From the NCBI GenBank assembly GCA_964536015.1, contig CAZHVS010000005.1:124001-188000 (forward strand): a stretch of DNA of 64,000 bases, read 5' to 3'. Shown here in pieces: positions 26,979 to 37,700 of this stretch. Below the pieces are notes generated by a model, which had not been told where the DNA came from, searched no databases, and saw nothing but the letters and a program-made list of their open reading frames with translations. Positions within the stretch are counted from its first letter, which is position 1, and each line of letters opens with the position of its first letter. The position numbers and the translations under genes were made by a program. Source of the DNA: CAZHVS01 sp964536015 (GTDB taxonomy: Bacteria; Bacteroidota; Ignavibacteria; Ignavibacteriales; Ignavibacteriaceae).

Positions 26979-29714
26979 ATGAAAATTAGTTTCCGCATTA
27001 TTCTTATAAATTTTGCGATCGTTGTTCTAATTCTTGGTGGCTCCGGAATCGCATTTTATTCGATAATGTTTAATGTTTTAACTTCTCAACAATCAAAACG
27101 TCTTTTAAAAGCTTCAAATGATTTCCTTTTTTACCTCCAGCAAACTGTGCAGGAAGCCGATGAATCCTTTAATCTTATTAATGATGAAAAACTAAAGAAA
27201 AATTCTGGTAATATTTCTAACCTTGATGTTAATCTTGATTTTTTGTTCAAAATAGCAGATGATTCATTAATTTATCCAAATAATATTTTTTACAAAAAAA
27301 ACAGTGTTAATTATAATGGTAATGTTGTTACACATGAAGAATTTATAAAAAACAATCCGTTTATAATTATTAAAAATTTTAAAATCAATTCACGACAATC
27401 TTACTATTATGGAATTGCTCTTTCCAAAATTCTTTTGAATTCAATTGCAAAAAAGATAGATGCAGATATTGCGGTTTTTATAGATGATAATTTTGCTGAG
27501 TATTCAAACGAAGAAGTTAATCAGAAGTTTTTTTATTCACTTAACAAAGGTTATGATTATTTAAAACTTAAAGGTAATTTTGATATTTACTCAGAAAGTG
27601 CAGGGAATATTTATTTTCTTGCTACTATGTATAGAATTAAAGATTATTCTCCTGCTGGAAAAAAAATTGCTACCATAATTTTTTCTACTTCGGATGAGAC
27701 CGCAAAGTTAAGGGATAGCATTGGCGATATTCTTATTATTCTTGGAATATCCAGTGTTTCTTTATCTTTAATATTAAGTTTACTTTTTACTTCCAAAATT
27801 AGAAAACAAATCGCTCAGCTAAATGAAGCAACCGAGATTACTAAATCTGGAAAGTTTAATAATCGCATCGAAATGAAAAGTAATGATGAGCTTGGAGATT
27901 TAGCAAGAGCTTTTAATAATATGCTTGATGAATTAGAACGTAAAGAAAAATCGGAACATGAGTATGCTGATTTTATTACTCTTATTAATCAGAACCCATC
28001 ATTAGGCCAAATAGCTGATGCAGCATTGAATAAAATAATCAATACTACAGGCTCAAATGTTGGAGCTATTTATCTTGTCGAAAAAGATAAAATCATTTTC
28101 GTTTCGTCATATGGAATTGAAAGAGAACATTTTAATAAAAAATCTGTAAATGAGTTTTATAAACTATCGATTCAAAAATGTGAAACGATAGAAGTAAAAT
28201 TCGATTCGGATTATCCTACTGTTTCAACAGGATTAATAAATTTTGATATTAAATATTTATTGATCCTTCCAATTATCTATAACAACAAAGTTATTGCAAT
28301 ACTTGAACTTGGTTCTGTAAATCAACTTGGTGCTGATGTTAAGATCTATCTTGAAAAAATTAAAGAACAACTTGCAATTGGCATTACAAACGCAACAGCT
28401 TTTCATCAGCTCGAAAAACTTGTTGAAGAATTAAAAAATCTAAATGATCAATACCAGAAACAAAATCTTCAGATTACTCAACAAAATGAAAGTCTTGTTG
28501 AATTACATAAACAACTACAGGAAAAAGCTATTGAACTGGAGATTCAAAAAAAACGAGCAGAAGAATCGACAATACTCAAATCCCAATTCTTAGCTTTAAT
28601 GTCTCATGAATTAAAAACTCCGTTGAATGCAATTCTTGGTTTATCGGAATTAATATTAAGTGAAGGAATGCTTTCAGAAAAAAATTCTGAACGACTTTCG
28701 GTCGTGGTTAAAAGTAGTAAAAGATTGATGAATCTTATCAACGATATTTTAATATTTTCAAAAATTGAAGCTGGTAAAATCGAAGTCAGAAGTGAAACTT
28801 TTTCACTGGATGAAATTTTACAAGAAATAAAAACAACTTTTTCACCTATTGCATCTGAAAAAAACATAAAACTGCTAATTGAAAATGAAGTTGATAATAA
28901 CTTGGCAATTAATTCGGACAAAACTAAAATTCTTCAGTTGTTGTTTAACTTAATTGATAATGCTATTAAATTTACAGAAGAAGGATTTGTTAAGTTAACA
29001 ATTAAAAATATTAATAGCAGCCACCTGATTATTGCGGTACAAGACACGGGAAAAGGAATTTCAGAAAAAGAAAAAGAATTTATTTTTGAAGAATTCAGAC
29101 AGGGAGATAGTTCTACCACAAGACGTTTTGGTGGAAGCGGATTGGGATTGTCTATTTGTAAAAAGTTTGTTGATTTACTAGGTGGAGAAATCTCAGTAAT
29201 AAGTAATGAGGGCAAAGGCTCCGAGTTTATTGTTAATATTCCTGTCTCCTTCATCAATGAATCTGAAAAAGAAAAAGTAGAACCAAATAAAAGATCGGAG
29301 AATGTTGATTTTGATAAAGCTGAAATAGAGGCAGTTGGGAAAAATCGTTCGCTTTTACCTATATTAATTGTTGATGATGATCCATCGAGTTTATTTACAT
29401 TGAATGAAATAGTAGAAAAAGCAGGTTATAATACTTTAATTGCAAAAAATGGGAAAGAATGTCTTGAGGTTCTTGAAAATATAGAACCAGGATTAATATT
29501 ATTAGACATTATGATGCCGGTAATGGATGGTTTTCAGACTATTCAAAAGATTAAAGCGAATAAAAGTTTAGCTTCAATTCCGGTTATCGCTGTCTCAGCA
29601 AAAGCAATGGCTGAAGATAAAAGAATTGTATTAAAATATGGTTTTCATTCTTTCATTTCAAAACCAATAAATGCCCAGGATGTTATAGAGCAGATTTTAA
29701 AATTTTATAAATGA
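26979..29714 (+). CDS. Membrane hybrid sensor histidine kinase (Cache-like/HAMP/GAF/HisKA/REC)
   Basis: 911 residues. Two membrane helices (about 7-29 and 250-270) enclose a large extracytoplasmic sensor (30-249, Cache-like in length, not proven). Then come HAMP (272-325), a GAF-like domain (about 335-475), a coiled coil (480-530), HisKA with His543 in MSHELKTPLN, an HATPase domain, and a C-terminal receiver (about 790-911). The receiver implies phosphorelay to the adjacent REC protein, whose start codon overlaps this stop (ATGA). Confidence 0.92.
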   Translation: MKISFRIILINFAIVVLILGGSGIAFYSIMFNVLTSQQSKRLLKASNDFLFYLQQTVQEADESFNLINDEKLKKNSGNISNLDVNLDFLFKIADDSLIYPNNIFYKKNSVNYNGNVVTHEEFIKNNPFIIIKNFKINSRQSYYYGIALSKILLNSIAKKIDADIAVFIDDNFAEYSNEEVNQKFFYSLNKGYDYLKLKGNFDIYSESAGNIYFLATMYRIKDYSPAGKKIATIIFSTSDETAKLRDSIGDILIILGISSVSLSLILSLLFTSKIRKQIAQLNEATEITKSGKFNNRIEMKSNDELGDLARAFNNMLDELERKEKSEHEYADFITLINQNPSLGQIADAALNKIINTTGSNVGAIYLVEKDKIIFVSSYGIEREHFNKKSVNEFYKLSIQKCETIEVKFDSDYPTVSTGLINFDIKYLLILPIIYNNKVIAILELGSVNQLGADVKIYLEKIKEQLAIGITNATAFHQLEKLVEELKNLNDQYQKQNLQITQQNESLVELHKQLQEKAIELEIQKKRAEESTILKSQFLALMSHELKTPLNAILGLSELILSEGMLSEKNSERLSVVVKSSKRLMNLINDILIFSKIEAGKIEVRSETFSLDEILQEIKTTFSPIASEKNIKLLIENEVDNNLAINSDKTKILQLLFNLIDNAIKFTEEGFVKLTIKNINSSHLIIAVQDTGKGISEKEKEFIFEEFRQGDSSTTRRFGGSGLGLSICKKFVDLLGGEISVISNEGKGSEFIVNIPVSFINESEKEKVEPNKRSENVDFDKAEIEAVGKNRSLLPILIVDDDPSSLFTLNEIVEKAGYNTLIAKNGKECLEVLENIEPGLILLDIMMPVMDGFQTIQKIKANKSLASIPVIAVSAKAMAEDKRIVLKYGFHSFISKPINAQDVIEQILKFYK

Positions 29715-30394
29715 AAGCACCTATGAAAAAAATATTGATTGTTGATGATCATCCCACAAATATTCTTATACTCAGGGAACGTCTAGTCAAAGAAGATTTT
29801 GAAATAATAACAGCAAATAACGGAGAAGAAGGTGTTGCTGCTGCAATTGAAAATAAACCAGACCTTGTATTGCTGGATGTTATTATGCCCGATGTTTCAG
29901 GTATTGAAGTTTGTAAAACACTGTCATCAGATCCAAGGACTTCATCTGTTCCTGTAATTCTGGTCACTGCAAGAATATCTCACCAGGATATTGAAGAAGG
30001 TTTTAGAGCGGGTGCTTTTGATTATATTAAAAAACCAATAGATCTTGATGAGCTTGTAATAAGAGTTAAATCGGCTCTTCGATTTCGCGAAACACATCAA
30101 CTACAAATTGAAAATGCTCGATTTAAAACTTTTGCTGCTACTGTTGTAACCGCAAATCATAAAATTAAACAACCACTAACAATAATCTCATTATCCTTAT
30201 CTGCATTAAAGAGAGAAATAAATAAAGAAGAAATCTCTCGCGAAGCAATTACAAAACGACTTGAATATATTGATAAAGCTATTAGCGATATCAATCAGGT
30301 TCTAAATCAATTAAATACCACCGAAAGACCAAAAATAGCCGAGTACTTGATGGACATAAAAATGGTTGATATTGAAAATGAAAAATCAGATTAA
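29711..30394 (+). CDS. Response regulator with HisKA-like (DHp) C-terminal domain
   Basis: 227 residues. The receiver (about 5-122) has Asp56 in LVLLDVIMPD. The C-terminal half (130-205) is not a DNA-binding domain: it is a helical hairpin whose first helix holds TANHKIKQPLTII, close to the H-box of histidine kinases, with His150 in the phospho-acceptor position. No ATPase domain follows. This would make it a REC-DHp relay or dimer partner. It overlaps the upstream hybrid kinase by 4 bp and the convergent kinase by 9 bp. Confidence 0.83.
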   Translation: MKAPMKKILIVDDHPTNILILRERLVKEDFEIITANNGEEGVAAAIENKPDLVLLDVIMPDVSGIEVCKTLSSDPRTSSVPVILVTARISHQDIEEGFRAGAFDYIKKPIDLDELVIRVKSALRFRETHQLQIENARFKTFAATVVTANHKIKQPLTIISLSLSALKREINKEEISREAITKRLEYIDKAISDINQVLNQLNTTERPKIAEYLMDIKMVDIENEKSD

Positions 30395-32026
30395 TGCTCT
30401 TACAGTTTCAAGAAGAGTTTCAAAATCGTAAGGTTTATTCAGAAGTTTGTTAATGCCAATCTTTTCAATATCAAGTGATTCAACAACTCCAAGGCTGCCT
30501 GTAGAAAGAATTATTGGAAAATTAAAATTTAACTCCCGAATTTTTTTTATACATTCAATACCGTTCATTTCAGGCATATTATAATCGATTACAAGTAAAT
30601 CAATCACTATTTCTTCGGTAAGAAGTTTTAGAACTTCTTTGCCGTTTTGTACTTTAAGCACGTAATAATCAGCAGATTCTAGAAGCTCTGCAATTAAATC
30701 TTGGAGCATTTCTTCATCATCCGCAAGCAGAATTATTTTTGTCTCTTTTTCTTCATGTTTAACCGCTTGTTCAATGGCGGGTAAAAAGACACAAAATGAT
30801 GTTCCTTTGTTTAACTCACTTTCAACTTCTATATGACCATTGTGGGCTTTTATTATTCCATACGAAACATACAATCCTATACCTGAGTCTGTCTCTTTCT
30901 TTTTTGTTGAAAAGTAGGGATCGAAAATTTTCTGAATATTTTCCTCGCTAATTCCACATCCATTGTCAGTTACAGTTATACTAATATAATTTCCTTTTAC
31001 AAGTGAAGGAAATTGTATTTGATTATCATCTGTAACCAAAAAATTTTTTGCAGAAAGAGTAATGTTCCCTTCTTCTTTAATAGCTTCTTTTGCATTTACA
31101 CAAAGGTTCATCAACACCTGGTGAATTTGAGTGCTGTTCCCAAAAAATCTCGATGTGTTTTTTTCGACATTAGTATTAAATTTAATTCCCTGCGGAAGAG
31201 TATTTTTAAATGCATTAGAAATTTCGTCAATTAATAAAGAGGTAGATACTTCTTCGTTTTGTCTTACAGTTTTCTTTCCATAACTAAGCAAACCTTTGGT
31301 TAAATCTCTTGAGCGTTTTGCACAATCTTCAATAGTATCTATTAACTTAATCGATTCAGCATCAACATTTTTCCTTTTAAGAAGATTAACGCTTGCAAAT
31401 ATGCTTGATAAAAGATTGTTAAAGTCGTGAGCCATACCGCTTGCAAGTTTACCAATTGTTTCAAGTTTTTCTGCTTGTTTTAATTTGTTCTGAAGCTCTC
31501 GGTTAAATTCATTAGTTTTTATTAAAGTAATTGTAAATCCGGCTATAAAGGATAATTGTTCAACCAGCTCAAGATTAAATCTGCTTAAAGAATGCTGATT
31601 AGCGATGACTAAAAATGCTTTTAATTTTTTATCAAAAAAACATGGTGAGAGTAAAATATTTGAATTATTTGTTAATGAAAAAATGTGTGTAAAGACTTGA
31701 TTATATTGGTTAAGATTAATAATCCCTTTATTCAAATCAATTAACTGTAAAATAAAAGGCAGATTATTTTTTATTTCCGTCTCCACCTCATTAAGAGCAT
31801 TTATTTTTTCTGAATTTAGTATGAAAAAATCTTCTATGCCATTTCCAGATAATGAAGCGAAAATATTTAAACTGGAATTGAGAGTTGATGCAAGACTTTC
31901 AAGTAAATGGGTGTAAATTTCTGCGTGAGATTTTCCCTGTATAATTGCAGAGAAAATATTCTCATAAATTATTGAAGTTAGTGTTGTTTTATCTTCCTGC
32001 GATGGTTTGTTCATATAGTTACTCAC
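30386..32026 (-). CDS. Soluble hybrid histidine kinase with C-terminal receiver
   Basis: 546 residues without membrane helices. A GAF-like N-terminal region (about 15-170), HisKA with His200 in SGMAHDFNNLL, HATPase (about 300-415) and a receiver (about 430-546, VIDYNMPEMNG). The H-box AHDFNN belongs to the NtrB-like HPK4 group. The start could be GTG at 32026 or ATG at 32014. It follows the NtrC-type gene with an overlap of 8 bp (or a 4-bp gap), so the two are a likely pair. Confidence 0.9.
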   Translation of the reverse strand: MSNYMNKPSQEDKTTLTSIIYENIFSAIIQGKSHAEIYTHLLESLASTLNSSLNIFASLSGNGIEDFFILNSEKINALNEVETEIKNNLPFILQLIDLNKGIINLNQYNQVFTHIFSLTNNSNILLSPCFFDKKLKAFLVIANQHSLSRFNLELVEQLSFIAGFTITLIKTNEFNRELQNKLKQAEKLETIGKLASGMAHDFNNLLSSIFASVNLLKRKNVDAESIKLIDTIEDCAKRSRDLTKGLLSYGKKTVRQNEEVSTSLLIDEISNAFKNTLPQGIKFNTNVEKNTSRFFGNSTQIHQVLMNLCVNAKEAIKEEGNITLSAKNFLVTDDNQIQFPSLVKGNYISITVTDNGCGISEENIQKIFDPYFSTKKKETDSGIGLYVSYGIIKAHNGHIEVESELNKGTSFCVFLPAIEQAVKHEEKETKIILLADDEEMLQDLIAELLESADYYVLKVQNGKEVLKLLTEEIVIDLLVIDYNMPEMNGIECIKKIRELNFNFPIILSTGSLGVVESLDIEKIGINKLLNKPYDFETLLETVRALI

Positions 32027-33386
32027 TGAAAGGGCTAAGTTTATATTTTTTAATTTTTGTATAAAGTGTTTTCTGGCTGATACCTAGCTGTAGAGAAGTT
32101 TTTAAACGATCCCACTTATTGTTATCGAGTGCTTTTTTAATATGAAATTTTTCCATTTCTTCAATCGAAATGGCTTCTCTATTAATATATACATCATTGC
32201 TTGGAAGCTGTGTATTATTTGCATGAGGTGTAATAAAAAGATTTTCTTTCCTGATAATATTGTCCTCTGAAAAAATAATTGCTCTTTCAATAATGTGTTC
32301 AAGTTCTCGAACGTTACCTGGGAAATCATATTGCATTAATGTTTTCTCTGCTTCATGCGATAAAATTTTTGGTGAACGAACTGGAGATTTTTTTTGAAGG
32401 AAGTGTGATGCCAAAATTGGAATATCATCTTTTCTTTCTCTTAAAGGTGGAACAGTAAGAGTAATAACATTAAGACGAAAGAGCAAATCTTTTCTGAAAT
32501 TTTTCTTTTCAGCTTCTTCGAGCAAATTTCTGTTTGTAGCTACAATAATTCTTACATTAGAAGTTAAATTATGTACGCCGCCGATACGTCTGAATTCACC
32601 GTTTTCAATAAATCTTAATAGTTTTGGCTGGATATTAAGGCTCATTTCACCAATCTCATCAAGAAAAAGAGTGCTCCAGTTTGCAATTTCCACAAGTCCG
32701 GGTTTGGAAGTTTTTGCATCAGTAAAAGCGCCTTTCTCATAACCGAATAGTTCGCTTTCAATCAACTGATCCGGCAGTGAAGCGCAGTTGATAACTACAA
32801 AAAGTTTGTTTCTCCTTAAAGAATTGTAATGAATGTATTCTGCAAGAAGCTCTTTACCGGTTCCCGTTTCACCTTCGATTAGAATATTGGAATCAGTCTT
32901 GGCGGCTTTTTCTGCTAGTGAAATAATTTTTTTTATTGCTTGACTTTCACCAACAATTTTATTTGGATGAGAACTTTTCGCCTGTTTCTCAAGTATTTCA
33001 CTTTTTATTATTAACTCTTTGTGTTCTAATGCCCGTTTTATGGAAAGAAGAAGCTCATCAAAATTGTAAGGTTTTGTTTTAAAATCGTAAGCTCCAAGTT
33101 TTGTACATTCGACAGCTTTACTTATATCCGCTTCAGCAGTCAAAATAATTACGGGAAGATTAGGATAGTGTTCTACAGTATGTCTCAAAACATCTTCACC
33201 AGAAATCATAGGCATTCGAAGGTCTAAAAGGAAAAGGTCGTAATTTTTTTTCTTCAGCAATTCAATGGCAAAATTGCCATTGTAAACAGAATCAACACTG
33301 AAGCCGGAAGTTATTAGTTGTTCTTTTAACAAATAGCACAAAGCTTCATCATCATCGCAGATTAATATTTTGTAATTTCCGTTCAT
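32019..33386 (-). CDS. NtrC-type regulator with altered sigma-54 loop (GAFTDA)
   Basis: 455 residues: receiver (1-120, LFLLDLRMPM), AAA+ domain with Walker A GETGTGKE, and a Fis-like helix-turn-helix at the end (GISQKTLYTKI). The sigma-54-contact loop reads GAFTDA (219-224) instead of GAFTGA. Natural GAFTDA variants exist in sigma-54 activators, but the change at the second Gly could reduce or alter sigma-54 contact. Otherwise a normal full-length activator. Operon with the downstream hybrid kinase. Targets unknown. Confidence 0.91.
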   Translation of the reverse strand: MNGNYKILICDDDEALCYLLKEQLITSGFSVDSVYNGNFAIELLKKKNYDLFLLDLRMPMISGEDVLRHTVEHYPNLPVIILTAEADISKAVECTKLGAYDFKTKPYNFDELLLSIKRALEHKELIIKSEILEKQAKSSHPNKIVGESQAIKKIISLAEKAAKTDSNILIEGETGTGKELLAEYIHYNSLRRNKLFVVINCASLPDQLIESELFGYEKGAFTDAKTSKPGLVEIANWSTLFLDEIGEMSLNIQPKLLRFIENGEFRRIGGVHNLTSNVRIIVATNRNLLEEAEKKNFRKDLLFRLNVITLTVPPLRERKDDIPILASHFLQKKSPVRSPKILSHEAEKTLMQYDFPGNVRELEHIIERAIIFSEDNIIRKENLFITPHANNTQLPSNDVYINREAISIEEMEKFHIKKALDNNKWDRLKTSLQLGISQKTLYTKIKKYKLSPFSE

Positions 33387-33511
33387 TCTTTTATTAAATG
33401 ATGTAGCATAATTCTCACTCGAAAAATAATTAAAAAATATGAAAGCATTATCTTAAAAAGTTAATTAATTAAGGCTACATTTCGGGTGAAAAAAAGAAAA
33501 TTTCAAATTCA

Positions 33512-34060
33512 ATGAAACAAAAAATTATTTTAATCGGTGATTCGATTACGCATTCATTTGATGTGAATAAATTGCTGCCTGAGTTTTACATAATAAACAA
33601 GGGAATTTATGGTGATAATTCACCAGGAGTACTAAAAAGAATTGAGACAGATGTAATTCAAAATAATCCGGATTTAGTTTTTTTGTTAATTGGTACAAAT
33701 GATTTTGCTCTTGAAAGAACCGATGAAGAGTTGCTTTCTACAATAAATGAAATTATAATCTCAATGATTTCATCTCTTCCACAGACAAAAATATTTTTAA
33801 CTTCAATTTTGCCAACTAATAAAATCGAAAACAGGCCAAATGATAGAATACTTAAAGTTAATGATCATATTCAAAATTTAGCCATTAAAAGAAATGTTAA
33901 TTATTTCGATTTACATTCTTTATTGCTTGATGATAATGGGAATTTGAATAAGGCTTATACTACTGACGGACTTCACTTAAGTGATAATGGATATGTTGTC
34001 TGGGCAAAAGCACTACGAAAATTATTGAAAGAGCAGCTTCATAGTATAGAAGAAAAATAG
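33512..34060 (+). CDS. SGNH/GDSL-family hydrolase
   Basis: 182 residues, no signal peptide. Block I is IGDSIT (Ser11), block II has Gly34 in GIYGDN, block III is GTND (Asn63), and block V is DGLHL (Asp152, His155): the complete SGNH catalytic set. The closest pattern is the acetylhydrolase/esterase type near PAF-AH and TesA. The substrate is not predictable. It is divergent from the NtrC-type gene and 39 bp upstream of the DUF4159 gene. Confidence 0.93.
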   Translation: MKQKIILIGDSITHSFDVNKLLPEFYIINKGIYGDNSPGVLKRIETDVIQNNPDLVFLLIGTNDFALERTDEELLSTINEIIISMISSLPQTKIFLTSILPTNKIENRPNDRILKVNDHIQNLAIKRNVNYFDLHSLLLDDNGNLNKAYTTDGLHLSDNGYVVWAKALRKLLKEQLHSIEEK

Positions 34061-34099
34061 GATTGTTAATATTATAAGTTAGAATTTATTTTCAGATGC

Positions 34100-34765
34100 A
34101 TGATAAAAAATTATAATCTTAAAATATCGTTATTCGTGGTTATTGTCAGTATTTATACCATGGCTCAGACAAGTGAATTTCGTATTGCACGATTAAAGTA
34201 TAACGGTGGGGGTGATTGGTATAATGATCCTTCGGCAGAAGTTAATTTATTAAAATTTCTTCAGAAGAATACTAATATCAAAGTCAAACCAGAATATGTC
34301 TTTGTAGATCTATCTTCGGATGAATTATTTTCTTATCCGTTTATTTTTATGACTGGTCATGGTAATGTGCTCTTTTCACAACAGGAAGCTGAAAAACTGA
34401 GAAAATATCTTGAGCAGGGAGGTTTTTTATACATTGATGATGATTATGGTTTAGATAAGGCGATGCGTAGGGAAATGAAAAAAGTGTTCAATGATAAAGA
34501 ATTTATCGAGCTTCCCTTTACATACGGTTTGTACAATTGTTTTTATGATTTTTCCTCAGGTCCTCCTAAAACGCATAAACATGATGAAAATCCTCCGCAA
34601 GGATTTGGAATATTTTCGGGGAAAAGACTATGTGTGTTTTATACTTTTGAATCTAACCCAAGTGATGGATGGGCAGATCCCGAGGTTCATAATGATCCTC
34701 CAGCCAAAAGGGAAGAAGCTCTTAAATTTGGAGCGAATATAATTATCTGGTCATTAACTCATTAG
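34100..34765 (+). CDS. Exported DUF4159-family protein
   Basis: 221 residues. A signal peptide (about 8-24, ending TMAQ) is followed by a DUF4159-type domain: ARLKYNGGGDWYNDPSAEVN, FIFMTGHGNVLFS, GGFLYIDDDYG and the closing GANIIIWSL. The fold resembles a class I glutamine-amidotransferase-like (ThuA-like) domain, but no catalytic role is known to me. In Bacteroidota it usually sits beside a large DUF4175-type protein, as here, 17 bp downstream. Confidence 0.85.
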   Translation: MIKNYNLKISLFVVIVSIYTMAQTSEFRIARLKYNGGGDWYNDPSAEVNLLKFLQKNTNIKVKPEYVFVDLSSDELFSYPFIFMTGHGNVLFSQQEAEKLRKYLEQGGFLYIDDDYGLDKAMRREMKKVFNDKEFIELPFTYGLYNCFYDFSSGPPKTHKHDENPPQGFGIFSGKRLCVFYTFESNPSDGWADPEVHNDPPAKREEALKFGANIIIWSLTH

Positions 34766-34782
34766 AATATATTTAAGTAATT

Positions 34783-37700
34783 TTGACTGAATTGAAATCA
34801 AAATATTACCATGAAATGCGAACAAAGATAAACTTGTTTGAAAATAAAAAAATAATGAGCAATACTCTATTCATTATTCAAATTGCTGCAATTGTTTTTT
34901 TATTTGTTCTGTCGTTTATCATCTTCCTTGAGGGATATTTCTACTTTAATGCAATTACTAAAACCTGCATCGTATATTTTCTTTCATTAGTTTTGTTTAT
35001 AATATTTATTCGATATATTATTTATCCTTATCTGGTGATAAAGGAAATTGTGGGAAGAAGAGATTATTATAATTCTGCAGAAAGAATAGGAAATCATTTC
35101 CCGCAGATTAAGGACGAATTAAAAAATGTATTTCAATTAATTTCGATAAACGACGAACACATTTATTCCTCTCAATTAATAAGCGCTTCTTTTTTCAGCA
35201 TTTACAACAGGATTAAAGATATTGATTTTACAACAGCAATAACTTTTGAAAAATCCAGAAGGTTTTTGAAAGTTACTATACTATTTTCTTTATTATTTAT
35301 CTTATTGTTTTTTGTCCCATCGTTCCAGTATGCGTCTTACAGGTTAATACATTATCAACAGAATTTTGTTCTTCCTCAAAAATTTTATTTCATAATAGAA
35401 CCCGGGAATAAAAGTGTTACTAAGGGAGATAAAGTAACAATATTTCTTAAGGTTACAGAAGCTTCTGTTTCTAATATAAATTTTTATTATAAAGATGAAA
35501 CTTTGACGAATTATGAAATTAGGAAATTAACAAAAGATAGTAGTGGATTCTTCAAGTTTTATTTTGAACAAGTTAATTCTTCAATCTTATATTATGCGGA
35601 AGCCGATGGTGTGCAGAGTGATGAATTTCAGATTACCGTAATTGAACGACCTTTAATTAAAAGTTTGAGCTTGCAGATATTTCCACCTTCATATACAGGG
35701 ATATCAATTGTTGAACAAAAGGACAATGGGAATATCAATACAATAATTGGAAGTAATGTAAAATTATCAGTTGTTTCAAGTAAAGAATTAAAAACGGCAT
35801 ACTTGTTATATAGAGACTCCACTATTCAACAACTTAAAATCAATTCTAACTTAGCAAGTACACAATTCACTGCTGTGAAAGAAAAAAGTTATTCGATAAT
35901 AATGGAAGACTTAAATGGTAATAAAAATCTATCACCCGTGAATTATTCAATCAAACTTTTTCCTGATGAATTTCCTTCAATTGAAATTATTTCACCGAAT
36001 AAAAATGTAAATTTAAGCGAAGATCAAAGACTACCAATCTTTACAAAAATCTCTGATGACTATGGTTTTACTAAACTGGTGCTAAATTATAAACTGATAA
36101 GTTCTAAGTATGAAACTGAACAAAAAAATTATCAGTCATTAGAAATTCCTATTAATAAAAATCTGAAGGAAGCAGAAATAAACTATATCTGGAATTTGTC
36201 AACAATGGATTTGGCAACGGAAGATGTCGTGTCTTACTTTTTAGAGATTTATGATAATGATATAGTAAGTGGGCCAAAGTTATCTAAATCGGCTGATTTC
36301 ACTATCAGAATTCCATCCCTCGATGAAATTTTTCAGCATGCAGATGATAAGCAAAAAAAGGTTGAAGAAGATTTGCTGAAAACATTAAAAGAAGCTGAAG
36401 AGTTGAAAAAAGAACTTGAGAAAATTGACCAGAATTTAAAGAGTGATAAAAAGGATATTAACTGGGAAGAAAAAGATAAGCTGCAAAAAGCTGTGGATAA
36501 ATTTGAAAAACTTCAAAACAAAGTTGATGAAATTAACAAACAGTTGAACGAAGCCAAACAGGAATTACAGGAAAACAATCTATTAAAACCAGAAACACTT
36601 GAAAAGTATCTTGAATTACAGAAGTTATTCAATGAATTGAGTTCTGATGAAATGAAAAAAGCAATGGAGCAAATGCAAAACGTTTTGCAAAAAATGGACA
36701 GAAAATTGACTCAGAATCAACTTCAAAATATGAAACTTGATGAAGATACTTTTAAGAAAAGCCTGGAAAGAACTATTAATCTTTTAAAGCGAGTACAGGT
36801 TGAACAAAAAATGGAAGAGATAATTAAAAGATTAGACCAGATTGAATTAAAGCAAAATGAGCTTCAGCAAGAGACCGAAAAATCGGATTTGTCAAATAAA
36901 ACAGAAAGGGAATCATTACAAAAGCAGCAAGACGAAATTTCTAAAGAGATGGAAAAACTTACTCAGGAGATAAAAGAGCTGAGCGATAAAATGAAAGACT
37001 TACAAGATATGCCAAATGAAGATTTGGAAAATTCTAAAGAAGAGTTTGATAAACAGGACAATGAAAAATTATCGGAGGACGCTTCAAGTGAAATTCAAAA
37101 AATGAAAAAGCAGGAATCACAACAGCTGCAAAAACAGCTCTCAAAGAATATGAAAAAGATGAAACAAAATTTTTCTTCTATGCAACAAAAAATGCAACAG
37201 GAGAATCAAATGAAAACTTTTACAGAAATGTTTCGTCTTCTCAATGAGATAATAAATCTTTCAAAAAAACAGGAGGACTTAAAGAATCAGACTTTAAATG
37301 ATTTGCAAAGCAAAAGAAATAATGAAATCACAAAGCAACAGGATGAATTAAAGAGAAATCTTCAAAAGATATTATCACAATTATCTAATCTTTCTCAGAA
37401 AACTTTTGCAGTTACTCCTGAAATGGGAAAAGCGTTAGGAGATGCTTTAGGTGATATGGAAAAAGCAATAAATGATTTACAAAACCGCAACAATAATCAG
37501 GCATCAAATAATCAGAGAGAAGCCATGGGCTCACTCAATGAAGCTGCAACACTGATGAAGGAAATGATGGATGCAATGTCCCAGGGTGGAATGCAAGGTG
37601 GAGGAATGATGTCTTTAATGAAACAACTTGGACAATTATCACAGCAGCAAATGAGCTTAAATAATCTTACTCAAAAATTGCAGGGACAAGGTCAAGGAAA

